Assembly: GCA_002077045.2 (NCBI GenBank)
Contig: KZ111162.1
Location: 279,981 to 343,980, forward strand
Length of the DNA stretch: 64,000 bases
Reading direction: 5' to 3'
From: Rachicladosporium sp. CCFEE 5018
Taxonomy: Eukaryota > Ascomycota > Dothideomycetes > Cladosporiales > Cladosporiaceae
The position numbers were made by a program, and so were the translations under genes. Positions 54,273 to 64,000 of this stretch are shown in pieces (within the stretch, counting starts at the first letter, position 1; each line of letters begins with the position of its first letter). The notes below the pieces were generated by a model, which saw only the letters and a list, made by a program, of their open reading frames with translations, searched no databases and was not told the DNA's origin.

Positions 54273-55145
54273 GTCGGATGGCAAGGACTCGCGTCGACGG
54301 ATGGGAACGTGAGATTAGATAGAAGTAACGACTAGTACTTACCGTCGATCAATAGTTGCTACACAATGCTCCCAACTGGAGCTCGCATGGCAATGCACAG
54401 CACCCTGCGCTGGGCCGAGGTCTTGATGTAGTTCAGAAGGAATCGCATCGACACAACAAACAGCGCACCGTAGTCATACCTCCTACCGTCGGAGGTGTGG
54501 ACGTGGCTACAACTTTTCGCGCAGAACACTTTTGCACCTCCCGAGGCCACGAGGGCCTGTTGGTAATATCCGGGAGTGCATGCACAGACAGTTCTGGCTA
54601 CAGTGAGGGCAAGTACGAGCCTATGCCGTTCCACACGTGCAGCATGATTCCACATGCCGCGGACGAAGCCATTGGGACTAGGCGCGCACCGTTGCGCCTC
54701 CATCAGTCAGCGGAGTTGCTTTTACGCCTCTGAGTTCTCCACTCTGCCTTTCCCCTCCCACTGCATCACTCCGGTCGTGACAGACGACGTGCATGATTCG
54801 CCCTCCGAGCAAAGCTATCTGGTGGCTTCTACACTCAGCTAAACAATCATATCCACTTCGACCAAGGCGCGCCAGCCGTTGTGCGCGATTCGCGCTTGGA
54901 GCGAAGCTATCCCGTTGATTCCACATACCTACACATTAAAAATCATATCCGCTTGAAAGCCATGCAGGCCGCTTAGGTCATCTCATGTAGTCGCGCTCTA
55001 AGCAGTCCTCGCAACTTATCCATTCCGCTTTAGCCGCTTTCACGGTCGAATGAAAGACCTTGAGGTCTTACATAAGAGAGAGTACTAAGCATTTCCTATC
55101 TCGTGTTGTTACAATCTCAAGCCTAGAGAACGTGAGACCGCAAAC
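54273..55145. promoter_or_regulatory. divergent promoter, APH kinase / PRISE 2
   Basis: About 870 bases. The 14-mer AATCATATCCRCTT occurs twice, near 54845 and 54941, about 96 bases apart. No supported coding frame and no CGGTGGTC copy. Confidence 0.45.
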
Positions 55146-56397
55146 ATGGGCTCGACCGATCAAACGAAGAATCATGCACTCATTTACGGAGCCACTGGTA
55201 TCCAGGGCTGGGCCATCGTCAACGAGCTACTCAAAGGCTACCCTTCACCGGACAGCTTCAGCAAGGTGACTGCGCTCGCAAACCGACCGCCGAGCGAGAA
55301 CATGCTATGGCCGAAGAGTGACAAGCTCCAAGTTATCAGTGGCATTGACTTGCAAAATCAGGCCGGGCAAGAGGCATTGGAGCAGCAGATAAGAGAGAAG
55401 GTGCCTGGCATTGATACCGTGACCCATGTCTTCTTCTTCGGTGAGTGACACACGCGAAGTCTTGCTAGGTATGTCGACTGACACAGCTCTAGCATACATC
55501 TTCAAGGAGGACCCCACCGAAGAGATTGGGATCAACGTTCAGCTCCTTGAGCGTGCGACCCTAGCCGTTGAGCATCTCTCACCAGCTCTCGAGTTCGTCC
55601 TCCTGCCCACAGGAACCAAGGCATACGGCGTGCAGGCACTGGCCGAGTTTCCCTTCGCCGACAAGCTGCCTCTTTCAGAAGACCTCCCTCGGATACCTGA
55701 GCCCTACCGAAGCCAAAACTTCTACTACAATCAGGTCGACTGGCTAGAGTCGCAAGCCAAATCAAAGTCCTGGACCTGGTGCGAGCTGCGCCCGGACGTC
55801 GTAATCGGCTTTGTGCCAAACAACAACTTCTACTGCCTCGCTCAGACCCTCGCAACCTATCTGGCCTGTTACCGCGAAGTCGAGGGAGAAGGTGCCGAGG
55901 TCGCGTTCCCAGGCACGGAGCAGAGCTGGCCGATCCTGAGCAACGACTCATCCCAGGACATCGTCGCAAGGTTCGCAATCCATTGTGTACTGAATCCTCA
56001 GGCCAGTGGCGGCCGTTCGCTGAACACCTCGGACAACAGCCAGCCCTCTTCGTGGTCCAAGAAATGGCCCGTGATTTGCGAGTTCTTCGGTCTCAAAGGC
56101 ACAGCGCCACCAGCTGGCGGCTCGGGACCGCAACCGGGCCAATATTTGACCGAGCATCTCGAGCAGTGGAAGGCGCTGGAGAGGAAACATGGGCTTGCAA
56201 CAGGGAGAGTAGGCAATGATAGGAGTTTCGCTGGGTTCCAGTACTTCATCATGACTATGTTCAACTTTGACCGGCAATTGGACTTGACGAACATGCACGC
56301 GGTGTGGAGTGATGGTGGGGAGGTGCAGGAGGTTGACTCGAAGACGGCTTGGTGGACTGCGTTCGAGAGGTTTAGGGCGGCTAAGATCATACCATGA
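55146..56397 (+). CDS. PRISE-family enone reductase, copy 2
   Basis: Exons 55146-55440 and 55493-56397, 399 residues. NADPH motif ALIYGATGIQGW; then ALANRPP, SGIDL, and the splice restores HVFFFAYIFKEDP. The catalytic lysine and tyrosine landmarks are LLPTGTKAYG and NFYYNQVDWL; RPDVVIGFVPNNNFYCLA follows. The intron falls at the same codon as in copy 1, so the two arose by duplication; their C-termini differ and copy 1 has an extra segment. Both should reduce conjugated C=C bonds with NADPH. Copy 2 sits directly before the ACAD gene, close to the 4-hydroxyacyl module, and may act on a different enone or enoyl substrate. Confidence 0.9.
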
Positions 56398-56952
56398 GCA
56401 GATATGAGGAAAGTTGACATCAATGATCATGACTCCACTTAGAGACTCCTCCAATTGTGCAAAGCCTGAAATACCTTCTGGCCGAGGAGCTATGCCACTA
56501 TACTCGGCCGCGTCGAAATGAGCTGCGACTATCACCTTTACATGTCTGTTCGTGTCTCGAAGCCATCCGCGTTTGTGAATGGCTACGCAAGTGGCAACAC
56601 AGCGAAACGCTCAGCAACTCACCATGGACGAGAATGCTATCTTATGCCGCACCCGGAAAGTTCATGCGACTTAAACAATCAGCGAGAGCATTGTCTCTCC
56701 CGAAGTCTCTTCTAGGCGGCGTTCACAGCATTTCGCTGTAGCGGCCCAAGCTTTCGTTCGGCTACAGTCTTCCTGTACCACCTCTTCGGCAAAGACGAGA
56801 CAGACATCCCCAACAATGGACGCGCCTCGGCCAAACCATGTAACATGCATCTAGTCCCTTCAACACAACGAACATGGTTGTAGTATAGCAAGGCATCGTA
56901 AGTCGTCTCGCAACTTTCCACTCATCATCGATTCGCGTCCTACTGCACCAAG
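56398..56952. promoter_or_regulatory. ACAD upstream region
   Basis: 555 bases between PRISE 2 and the ACAD gene, both plus. No supported gene. Confidence 0.4.
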
Positions 56953-58370
56953 ATGTTATCCGCAGAGGACCGCATTCATCCTGCGTTCGCGCGTCTTCCA
57001 CCGTGGGTTCAAGAGAAGCTCTCGCCGAAAGCGATAGACTACATAAGACGCGTACACCATTGGGTCGAGACAGAATGTGTGCCCGCCGAACGCGTCGTGA
57101 AGGCACAGCTGGCGGTGAACAAGTGGAAGACACCACCACTCATACAAGAGCTACGCGTGAAAGCTAAGAAGGAAGGCCTGTTCAATCTTTTCCTGCCGAA
57201 GAGCTTTGGGGACTTGAGCCCTGGCTTGACAAATTTGGAGTACAGTTGCTGTGCGGAGATCATGGGGAGGTGCTATTGGGCGGCGCAGGTGAGTAATATG
57301 TCCTCTCCTTTGTCTGGAACAATACGCTAATGAAGATACGCCAGACTATGAACTGTCACGCGCCGGAGACTGGTAACATCGAGCTTTTGGCGAAGTACTG
57401 CAACGAGGAGCAAAAGCAGAAATGGCTTCTTCCCCTCTTGAATGGCGAGACCAGCTCCGCATACAGCATGACAGAGCCCGACGTAGCGTCCTCAGATGCC
57501 ACGAACATCGCCTGTCGTATCACTCGCGACCCAAAAGACCCCGACACCCTTGTAGTAAATGGTCGCAAGCTCTACGGCAACGTAGCTTGGAACGAGGACC
57601 TATCTGTCTACATCCTCATGGCATGTTCAGATCCCGAAAATCCCGATCCCTGGAAACGACACACCACGGTTATAGTCCCGAAATCCACTCCCGGCTTTCG
57701 CATAGTCCGCAATCTCACTATCATGGGCTACGATTGTGCACCGGAAGGCCACGGCGAGTACATCTACGAGAACGCCCGCGTACCAGCCGCGAATATCATC
57801 CTGGGCGAAGGCCGCGCTTTCGAGATCGCACAAGGCCGTCTCGGACCTGGGAGGATACACCACTGCATGCGACTCATCGGTCAGACTGAACGAGCCTACG
57901 AGCTGGCTCTCATACGCGCAACAGACCCGCGCAAGAAGCCAAGAGGCAAGCTGATAGGCGACTTTGACTCCAACATTGAGCGCATTGCAGCCATGCGTAT
58001 TCAGCTCGACTCAATGCGGCTTGTGGTACTCAATGCAGCGCATACCATGGACGTCTACGGTAACAAGGCGGGAAGGGCAACAATTGCAGCCTCGAAGATA
58101 ATGGTGCCCGAAACGGCGGCCAACATTATCGACGACTGCATGCAGATGTACGGAGGTCAAGGATTGACACAACACACGGCTTTACCCGAGATGTGGATGT
58201 ATGCACGATTCGTGCGCATTGCCGATGGACCTGATGCGGCACATAGGCATCAGGTCGGCAGGGATCAATTGAAGACTGCGGCGGCGATCAAGGGGAGGCA
58301 TGATGGCTATGCGAAGAGATATGAGGAGCTTTGTCGAACGTGGGGAGTGGAGAAGGAGGAATTTGCGTGA
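56953..58370 (+). CDS. acyl-CoA dehydrogenase of the ACAD10/ACAD11 group
   Basis: Exons 56953-57288 and 57345-58370 encode 453 residues. The N-terminal helical domain is followed by MTEPDVASSDATNI (FAD/acyl-CoA domain), FGYD-like beta domain with VPAANIILGEGRAFEIAQG, then RLGPGRIHHCMRLIG, CMQMYGGQGL and IADGPDAAHRH. The LGEGR-FEI-QGRLGPGRIHHCMR run is very close to the ACAD10/ACAD11 group. Those enzymes act on 4-phosphoacyl-CoA after an APH domain has phosphorylated the 4-hydroxyl, giving a 2-enoyl-CoA for beta-oxidation. No PTS1 is present (ends EEFA) and the start RIHPAFARL falls one residue short of a PTS2, so its compartment is open. Confidence 0.93.
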
Positions 58371-60503
58371 GATTCGCGAATGGAGCGTAGATCGTGTACC
58401 TCGAGTCACAAAGTGCGTTCGATCATAATATCACTGTGACAGTGGACAGGCCTATAGAGCAGGTCCTCGATCTTGTCGGCTGCGGCGCTGTGGACACACA
58501 TTGAAATGCGACAGAAACCCCAGTTGGAAGTCCACCCTATAGTTTGCATTCACTCTCCTTCCGGGACCATACACTTCCCCTACAGAGGTACAATTGACCA
58601 GATGGCTGCACGCGGAGACCATGCGGGTATCACGCGAAGACTCGGATTGGAACATTCAAAGTATGTGCACTTCAAGCGCAAGAGAATTGTTCCGATGGCC
58701 AGCACGTATGTCCGTGTCCACTCTTATGAGCACAGCATCTGCTGAATGGTCAGCAGATGTTTTTCACGCGCCCACATCTCCTACCCGCGATGCGAGTCAT
58801 CTTAAACATGCAGGTCGTTCCCAATCGATCGTCTCGCCTGCTCTGAGCTCTCTCATTCTTCGTCTCATGTTGCGGAGTACACACATGAAAGAGTTCTCGC
58901 GGATGTCATGGAACACCAACGACGAAGCCCGACCACTGGACATACTGCCCAACCCGTCGTCATGTCCCGCCACGCAGCGCGCGATCAACAACCACTCCGC
59001 TCAAGCCAGTCGGCGGGACCGTCTTCCCAAGCCGGCGTCATGGCTCGCCAGGCAGCATACGAGCAAGAACGGCAACGCTAAGGTCAGCCCACTGGGCCGT
59101 CAATCTCGGCAGCACAAGACCCGCCACCGTACACGTCAGTTCATATACCAGACGACGAATCCGCGCTCTTTGCTCCAAACGCTCAGCACGGTCGTAGAGC
59201 ATAAGCAGGGCGCCGAGTACGCGACGGAAGAAGTCGAAAAACTCCGCACGTTTCTCCGGTTTTGTCTATGCGTCGACTACCGCTGTGACAAAGCCAGGGT
59301 GAGCAATGTCACGCTCACTACGGCCGACCGTGATCATCACATTCATCTGAGCCGACTTCTGCAGTTCGATGCAGGGTGTCCATGTAAAATCACCGATAAT
59401 GATCGCGAGCGGATCGCCCCTGTGTATTGGAAGCACACTCACGAGCCGTGCAAGGCCCTTCACCTGTCCGTCGAATGCGTCGCGCTCATGATCATGCGGT
59501 TCAACAAGTACCAGGGCATGTTCGGGGGCTACAAGGGTAGTCCCCACTGCGTCCTGCGGGACCACGGCCTCGAAGCGCTGGCTCAGAAACTTTAGACGGA
59601 CTAGCACCAAGTCCTCCCAGCGATCTACGCACGACGGACTAGCTATCTCGAAGAGCGGATAATCAAGCTTGCCCAGCAGTACTTTGTGCACGTTGAAGGA
59701 GTGCTCGGTAATTCTGCTATCAGTCCAGAGGCCCAGAATCAGTCTCGAGCCGAAGTGCCGCGAGTAGCCTACACAGCCTCAGCACGAGGTCGAGCATATG
59801 AGAGAAATCGCGATAAGATGTTTGACTCGATCCGCAGTCATCCGGGATCGTTCAAGCTTCTCTCTGAGAACATGTCAGATGGTATGCACAGGTGCAAAAA
59901 CCGAAAACCCGTCTCTCGGAAGGGTGGTTGCTGGAACAGTCAAACTCAATTGACAGATATGCTCGAGCGACCGCCGACGAGATCAGAGTGCAAGGAACAG
60001 GAACATACATACTGCTAGGCTGTGGGCAGACACAGTTTGGGACTGTCGAACCAACGAGCCATTGGGAGGTCCACTACATTGGCTAGAACCCAGTGCTCTG
60101 CATCATAAAATACAGATGTTGTTCGCAAAACAGTGATGATCGACGCTCCTCGAAATGTTACACAATAGGCGGGACTATAGCAGGGTTGCCACGTGGGTAA
60201 CGCATGCCTTGTAGCGGAAGATAGGGATCGTTATTTAGCGCTATGCAGTTGCAAATCAGTCAGAGAGGACCAGCTATGCTGTGAAACAACGAGACCTGCA
60301 GCCAGCCGTTAGCGTCATGCGAGTATCAAGCCATGAAAGATGCTGGTAATTGAGGAAGTCTCTATGCCTCCCAGTCGCAGCTGTAGTACATGGAGGCGAG
60401 ATCTCCATGCAACACAACCATCTACCTGTACACCGTATGCAATCATGCTACCCATCATTTCATCTCATCATTCATCTAAATCATTCATCCTCCCAAATCG
60501 CAC
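58371..60503. other. region with a long, twice-interrupted plus-strand frame
   Basis: Between the ACAD and AAA ATPase stops. On the plus strand one reading frame is open from about 58560 to 60018 except for two TAG codons 9 bases apart (59593 and 59602). The part before is Arg/Ser/His-rich; the part after has a more protein-like piece (SYLEERIIKLAQQYFVHVEG). The minus strand also has a 141-codon frame at 59266-59691. I recognise no family on either strand. It could be an unspliced gene, a decayed gene or a relic of a mobile element. The last 480 bases before the ATPase show nothing. Confidence 0.35.
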
Positions 60504-63389
60504 TCAAGTATAACTCCTCATAGCCTCCACATACCCAACTCCACCCCTCAAATCCCGCTCAAAACTCTCCGCAACCTCCAACACCCGTCCAATCTGCTCC
60601 ATCCCCAGCACGCCCTCCTCATTCAGCGCAAGCGCCTGCGCAGTCCGAACCACATTCTTGATCTGCCGTCCATTCAAACGATGCCTCGCAAGCGCATCAA
60701 GCTCCTTGTCCCCGAACTCCGCGACCTTAGTGCCAGGCTGCGCTCGGCACTTGTCAAGAAACATGGCCCAGACGGAGCGCTTGGCTTTGCTTGTCAGGTC
60801 GCCGTAGCGCAGCGCGACGTGGATTCGGGATTGGAAGGCGTCGTCGAAAGTTTCCACGCGGTTGGTGGTCAAGAAGAGGATGCCTTGGAAATACTCTAGC
60901 AGGCGCAGGAAGATTGACACCAAAGCGTTGCGGTGGATGTCGTGGACTTCGCGTTTCTCGAGGAAGACGTCCGCTTCGTCTAGGAGCAGGACGGCGCCCC
61001 AGGAATGCGCGATATCGAGGATCTTTTGGAGTTCGAGTTCCAGCTTTGCAGGGTCTGTGCCCAGCTCGCCGGCGGAGACCATGTAGAGGGGGCATTTAAG
61101 GAGTTCGGAGATACCTTCGGCGGTGAGGGTTTTGCCTGTGCCTGGTGGGCCGTGGAGGACGGCTACGAGGCCTTTACCCTTGCCTTGCACGACGTCGTCG
61201 ATTGTCTTTGCGGCGTGGAATTTATGGCTCTCAACCAGAGCGCGGACGATCGATTTCTGGTTTGACGGCAGGACGAGCGAGGAGAAGGCCGCTTCGTTGT
61301 ACTCGATATCTCTGATACCCGAGAGGGAGAATTCGAGCCAGAGTTTCTCATTGAAGGCGAAGCCCAGCACGACGGGAGATGTGAGCAGCAGGTCTTCGTC
61401 GGTGTAGACTGGAGCTTTGCCGGCTTGGGCCATGGCTGTGACGGTGTTCGGGCGAACGATGGCGCCGTCTTCATCGACTTCTACTTCGACCATGTGGTAT
61501 TCTTCGCCGACTTTGACCATGCGGTACTTCTTCTTGGCTGAAAGGTCGTCGCCGCCTGCCTGTGCTTGATCGTCGTCGGAATCGGAGCCGCAGTAGCAGT
61601 CGTCGGAGTCTTCCTCATCGTCGGAGAAGACTTCGTCGTCCTCATGCGGCTTGATGGAGGAGATTGAATAGTTCGGGTTGATGCGGCGGAAGGTCTGAGG
61701 ATCAATCATTACGCGGCCGTTAATGTTGATCTTGACAATCTGGTTCTTCTTCTTCTTGTGGAAGGCGAGACCTTTGTGGAAGCGGTAGGCCATGCCTTCG
61801 AGGCTTGTAAAGTGCCTGCCTCGCTCGATGATCATTTTCTTGACGCCCTCTGGGTCTTGATGATACTTCAACGGATACGTGGCGAGGCTGGTGATCTTGC
61901 GAGGGCCCTTGAACTCTTCGACAGCAGCCTCGTACTCGCCGTAGCCGAAATTCTTGCCGTCATATTCGAGATATCGACCCTCTACTGCGTACCACTCGCC
62001 TCGGGTCATAGACTTGAGCTTGTTGGCGTGCTCAATCTTGAAGCACCGCGGCTCTTCCCATGAGCCATAGCAGGATGAGATGGCGATCTCATTGGGCTTG
62101 TACAGTGCCCAGAGCAATTCGAAGGTGATATTCCCTGCTGCAATGAGCGGGTAGAGAGTTTTCTTGATGACACTGTAGTCCTCGTCGATGTAAGCCACGA
62201 GGGTCTTGACCATCTTGCGTTGCGACTTGAGCTTCTTGGCAGCCTTGCGTTTCTTCTCAGCCTTGATCTTAGCCTTCAGTGTCTTCTTGTAGTAGACTCG
62301 CAGCTCCTCGAGGTACAGGAAGAGCAGGTTGGGATCGATGGTCGGCTCCTCGGCTTCTAGACTGACTCGCTTGCAGTCCTTCATTACTTCCGAAAGTGCC
62401 GCACGCAGCGACTTTGCTTTGATGTCGATGAGAGTGCACACGAACTCATTCTCGTAGTTGAACGTCCGCCGGACAAGGAAGGCGTAATCTGCATACTCGC
62501 TTTCGTCCCTACCCGAGCTCTCCCGCAAAGTCCACTCATGGCGTGTGGTGTCCCAAAGCTGATCGACCTTCTTGAACGGCAGGCCCTTATCTTTGCCAGT
62601 CTTCTCCTTGGTCTTCTTCGCACTCTGAAGCTTCAGTTCGTCGATCTGGGCTTGCAGGGTCTGTATACTCGTTCGTCGGGAGTCGCTGGCATCGTTGTCT
62701 TCTGAGGCTGAAGCAGCGACTTTCTCCTTCTTCGACTTCTTGGCGACTTTCTTGGATGCCTTCTTCGCGGCTACCTTCTTCTTCTTCTTGGACTTCTCGT
62801 CCTCAGATGAGCTGTCACTATCCTCTGACTCTGACTGCTCCACTGCCTCCGACTCTGAGCTCTCTTCACTACTGGACTCTACCTTCTTGCTCTTCCGATG
62901 CTTCTTGTCCTTGGGCTTGCGCTTCTTGCTCCGTGTCTTGGCGGCCTCATCGTCACTAGATGAGTCGTCACTCGACGACTCAGCATCAGCAGAGCTGCTG
63001 TCAGAGCTCGACGAATCTTCGACAGGCTTCCTCCGTGATTTGCGTTTCTCATCCTGCTTCGTTGACGTCTGCTTCGACTTGTGCTTGTGTTTCTTGCACT
63101 TCGCCTTCTTCGTAACAGCCTTGTCGGACTTCGATGCCTCGGCGTCTGCCGATGTGTCTGCAGCTGGCTTGACTGACTCTGTCGCGACTTCTTCCTGTCT
63201 CTCACTCGCCGCTGTTGCGGACCCTGTGCCAGTGTCCGCCATGCTGTCACCAGTTCTGTGTGTGCGGCGTCCAAGAGAGCTTGATGATGTACTGGAAATG
63301 GATGACCCCGGAGTATGTATGGCAGATTCGCCTAGAGGAGTTGATGTGGTGTCGTTCCCAGATAGCTGATTCACTGGTAGCTCGTTCAT
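60504..63389 (-). CDS. AAA+ ATPase with disordered N-terminal arm
   Basis: A 961-residue frame from ATG 63389, no intron needed. The first 230 residues are Ser/Lys/Glu/Asp-rich with long acidic-serine and lysine runs, clearly disordered and nuclear-looking. A coiled coil (IQTLQAQIDELKLQSAKKTKEK) follows. The middle is the conserved fungal domain that accompanies this ATPase type (RYLEYDGKNFGYGEYE, FHKGLAFHKKKKNQIVKININGRV, FRRINPNYSISS). The AAA module has Walker A GPPGTGKT, Walker B VLLLDEADVF, sensor TTNRVETFDDAFQSRIH and a C-terminal lid. Proteins of this architecture are common in filamentous fungi but their substrate is unknown. It marks the right border of the cluster. Confidence 0.9.
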   Translation of the reverse strand: MNELPVNQLSGNDTTSTPLGESAIHTPGSSISSTSSSSLGRRTHRTGDSMADTGTGSATAASERQEEVATESVKPAADTSADAEASKSDKAVTKKAKCKKHKHKSKQTSTKQDEKRKSRRKPVEDSSSSDSSSADAESSSDDSSSDDEAAKTRSKKRKPKDKKHRKSKKVESSSEESSESEAVEQSESEDSDSSSEDEKSKKKKKVAAKKASKKVAKKSKKEKVAASASEDNDASDSRRTSIQTLQAQIDELKLQSAKKTKEKTGKDKGLPFKKVDQLWDTTRHEWTLRESSGRDESEYADYAFLVRRTFNYENEFVCTLIDIKAKSLRAALSEVMKDCKRVSLEAEEPTIDPNLLFLYLEELRVYYKKTLKAKIKAEKKRKAAKKLKSQRKMVKTLVAYIDEDYSVIKKTLYPLIAAGNITFELLWALYKPNEIAISSCYGSWEEPRCFKIEHANKLKSMTRGEWYAVEGRYLEYDGKNFGYGEYEAAVEEFKGPRKITSLATYPLKYHQDPEGVKKMIIERGRHFTSLEGMAYRFHKGLAFHKKKKNQIVKININGRVMIDPQTFRRINPNYSISSIKPHEDDEVFSDDEEDSDDCYCGSDSDDDQAQAGGDDLSAKKKYRMVKVGEEYHMVEVEVDEDGAIVRPNTVTAMAQAGKAPVYTDEDLLLTSPVVLGFAFNEKLWLEFSLSGIRDIEYNEAAFSSLVLPSNQKSIVRALVESHKFHAAKTIDDVVQGKGKGLVAVLHGPPGTGKTLTAEGISELLKCPLYMVSAGELGTDPAKLELELQKILDIAHSWGAVLLLDEADVFLEKREVHDIHRNALVSIFLRLLEYFQGILFLTTNRVETFDDAFQSRIHVALRYGDLTSKAKRSVWAMFLDKCRAQPGTKVAEFGDKELDALARHRLNGRQIKNVVRTAQALALNEEGVLGMEQIGRVLEVAESFERDLRGGVGYVEAMRSYT

Positions 63390-64000
63390 TGATGCCTCAG
63401 AAGCTTGCTAGTGGTCAATGAGATGGGCCGTAGTAGCAAAAAATGTGGATCTAGAAGATGCGTTCTTGGTCTGGAGTGGTGCTTTGAGAGATGGATGATA
63501 CTAGGCCACGTCAACAAGTACGAGAGCAGATAGCAGCATATGTATGGAGGAGACTCGATCAGCTTCATATGAAGCATGGACGAAAGCTGCCTACGCTAAG
63601 CACGCCGCAATGCAGATGCGGAGACACCGGTGTGCGGCAAGCGATGACTACAGTGCTGTCGAGCCTCAGCCATGATACGCTTGAGCCAATAATGAGGCTG
63701 CTAGGCCACTTCTGCCTCACTTGACCTGCAGATGGGCATAGATGAGTCGACACCGGGAGCTGATGTGTTATGCACTGTTCCCCACTTCGGGGCGTGCGCC
63801 ACAGGGCGCAGCTCGGTAAGGCAGATTCTCAGGCATCCCCCAAAATATGGAAGCGCTGTGGTCAGCTGCACCGTGAGTATGACACGCGGCGCCGGTGCAT
63901 CAACGAGAGCAGGCAAGGGGTCGAAAGATGTGCCATCAATGGGAATATCTATAACATGTTGAGTCAACAGTGGGAGCGTCGCAACGGGCGATCCCGAGAC
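63390..64000. promoter_or_regulatory. AAA ATPase upstream region
   Basis: The last 610 bases; no supported gene. Short frames on both strands are unremarkable. Confidence 0.35.

Noticed and set aside
22189..58370. Secondary-metabolite biosynthetic cluster
   Set aside because: No polyketide synthase, NRPS, terpene cyclase or prenyltransferase is present; the enzymes fit breakdown better, though a tailoring role cannot be excluded.
62695..63369. 224-codon plus-strand frame rich in Ser/Phe/Asp
   Set aside because: Antisense of the Ser/Lys/Glu-rich arm of the AAA ATPase; repetitive codons create it.
1..64000. tRNA, rRNA, CRISPR arrays, insertion sequences
   Set aside because: No tRNA B-box-like clusters, rRNA segments, regularly spaced repeats or transposase motifs were seen on reading; weak or decayed elements could be missed without computation.

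Overview
The window reads as nuclear DNA of a filamentous ascomycete (Pezizomycotina). Almost every multi-exon gene has short 47-72 nt GT-AG introns, usually with a CTGAC/CTAAC-like branch site near the 3' end, and the gene set (HET domain, Zn2Cys6 regulator, Tri12-type MFS, EthD-like, PRISE, fungal P450) is typical of that group. Dothideomycetes is a guess from gene flavour only. Gene models were built by reading both strands and joining frames at splice sites; all spliced lengths given are multiples of three unless stated. The sequence has one 100-N gap at 13271-13370.

Left part (1-21.8 kb) is housekeeping and cell-biology: a partial Hsp110 chaperone (-), a mitochondrial-type cytosolic phospholipase A2 (+), a HET-domain protein (-), the Cdc3-type septin (-), Exo70 (-), mitochondrial malate dehydrogenase (+, cut by the N gap), a Kap104/transportin importin (-, cut from the other side by the same gap), thiamine pyrophosphokinase (-), Mia40 (+), a mitochondrial pentatricopeptide protein (+), an unknown 265-aa protein (+) and a caspase-fold protein (-).

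Middle and right part (22.2-58.4 kb) is a dense run of 16 genes that look like one catabolic cluster: two EthD-like dimeric alpha/beta-barrel proteins, a zinc alcohol dehydrogenase, two PRISE (progesterone 5-beta-reductase/iridoid-synthase-like) enone reductases, three short-chain dehydrogenases, an acyl-CoA ligase, a cytochrome P450, an aldehyde dehydrogenase, two Baeyer-Villiger-type flavin monooxygenases, an AtuA-family (acyclic terpene utilisation) protein, an APH-fold kinase and an ACAD10/11-type acyl-CoA dehydrogenase, with their own Zn2Cys6 regulator and MFS transporter (18 genes in all). Many are arranged as divergent pairs. Three end in peroxisomal PTS1-like tripeptides (ARL, AKL, SKL). 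My reading (inference) is uptake or export by the MFS, oxidation by P450/ADH/ALDH/SDR, double-bond reduction by PRISE, oxygen insertion into a ketone by the monooxygenases to give a lactone or ester, CoA activation of the resulting hydroxy acid, and removal of a 4-hydroxyl group by the kinase plus ACAD pair before beta-oxidation in peroxisomes. A terpenoid or other cyclic ketone/lactone substrate fits best; the actual substrate cannot be read from sequence.

The right edge holds an unexplained open region (58.4-60.5 kb) and a large AAA+ ATPase gene (-).
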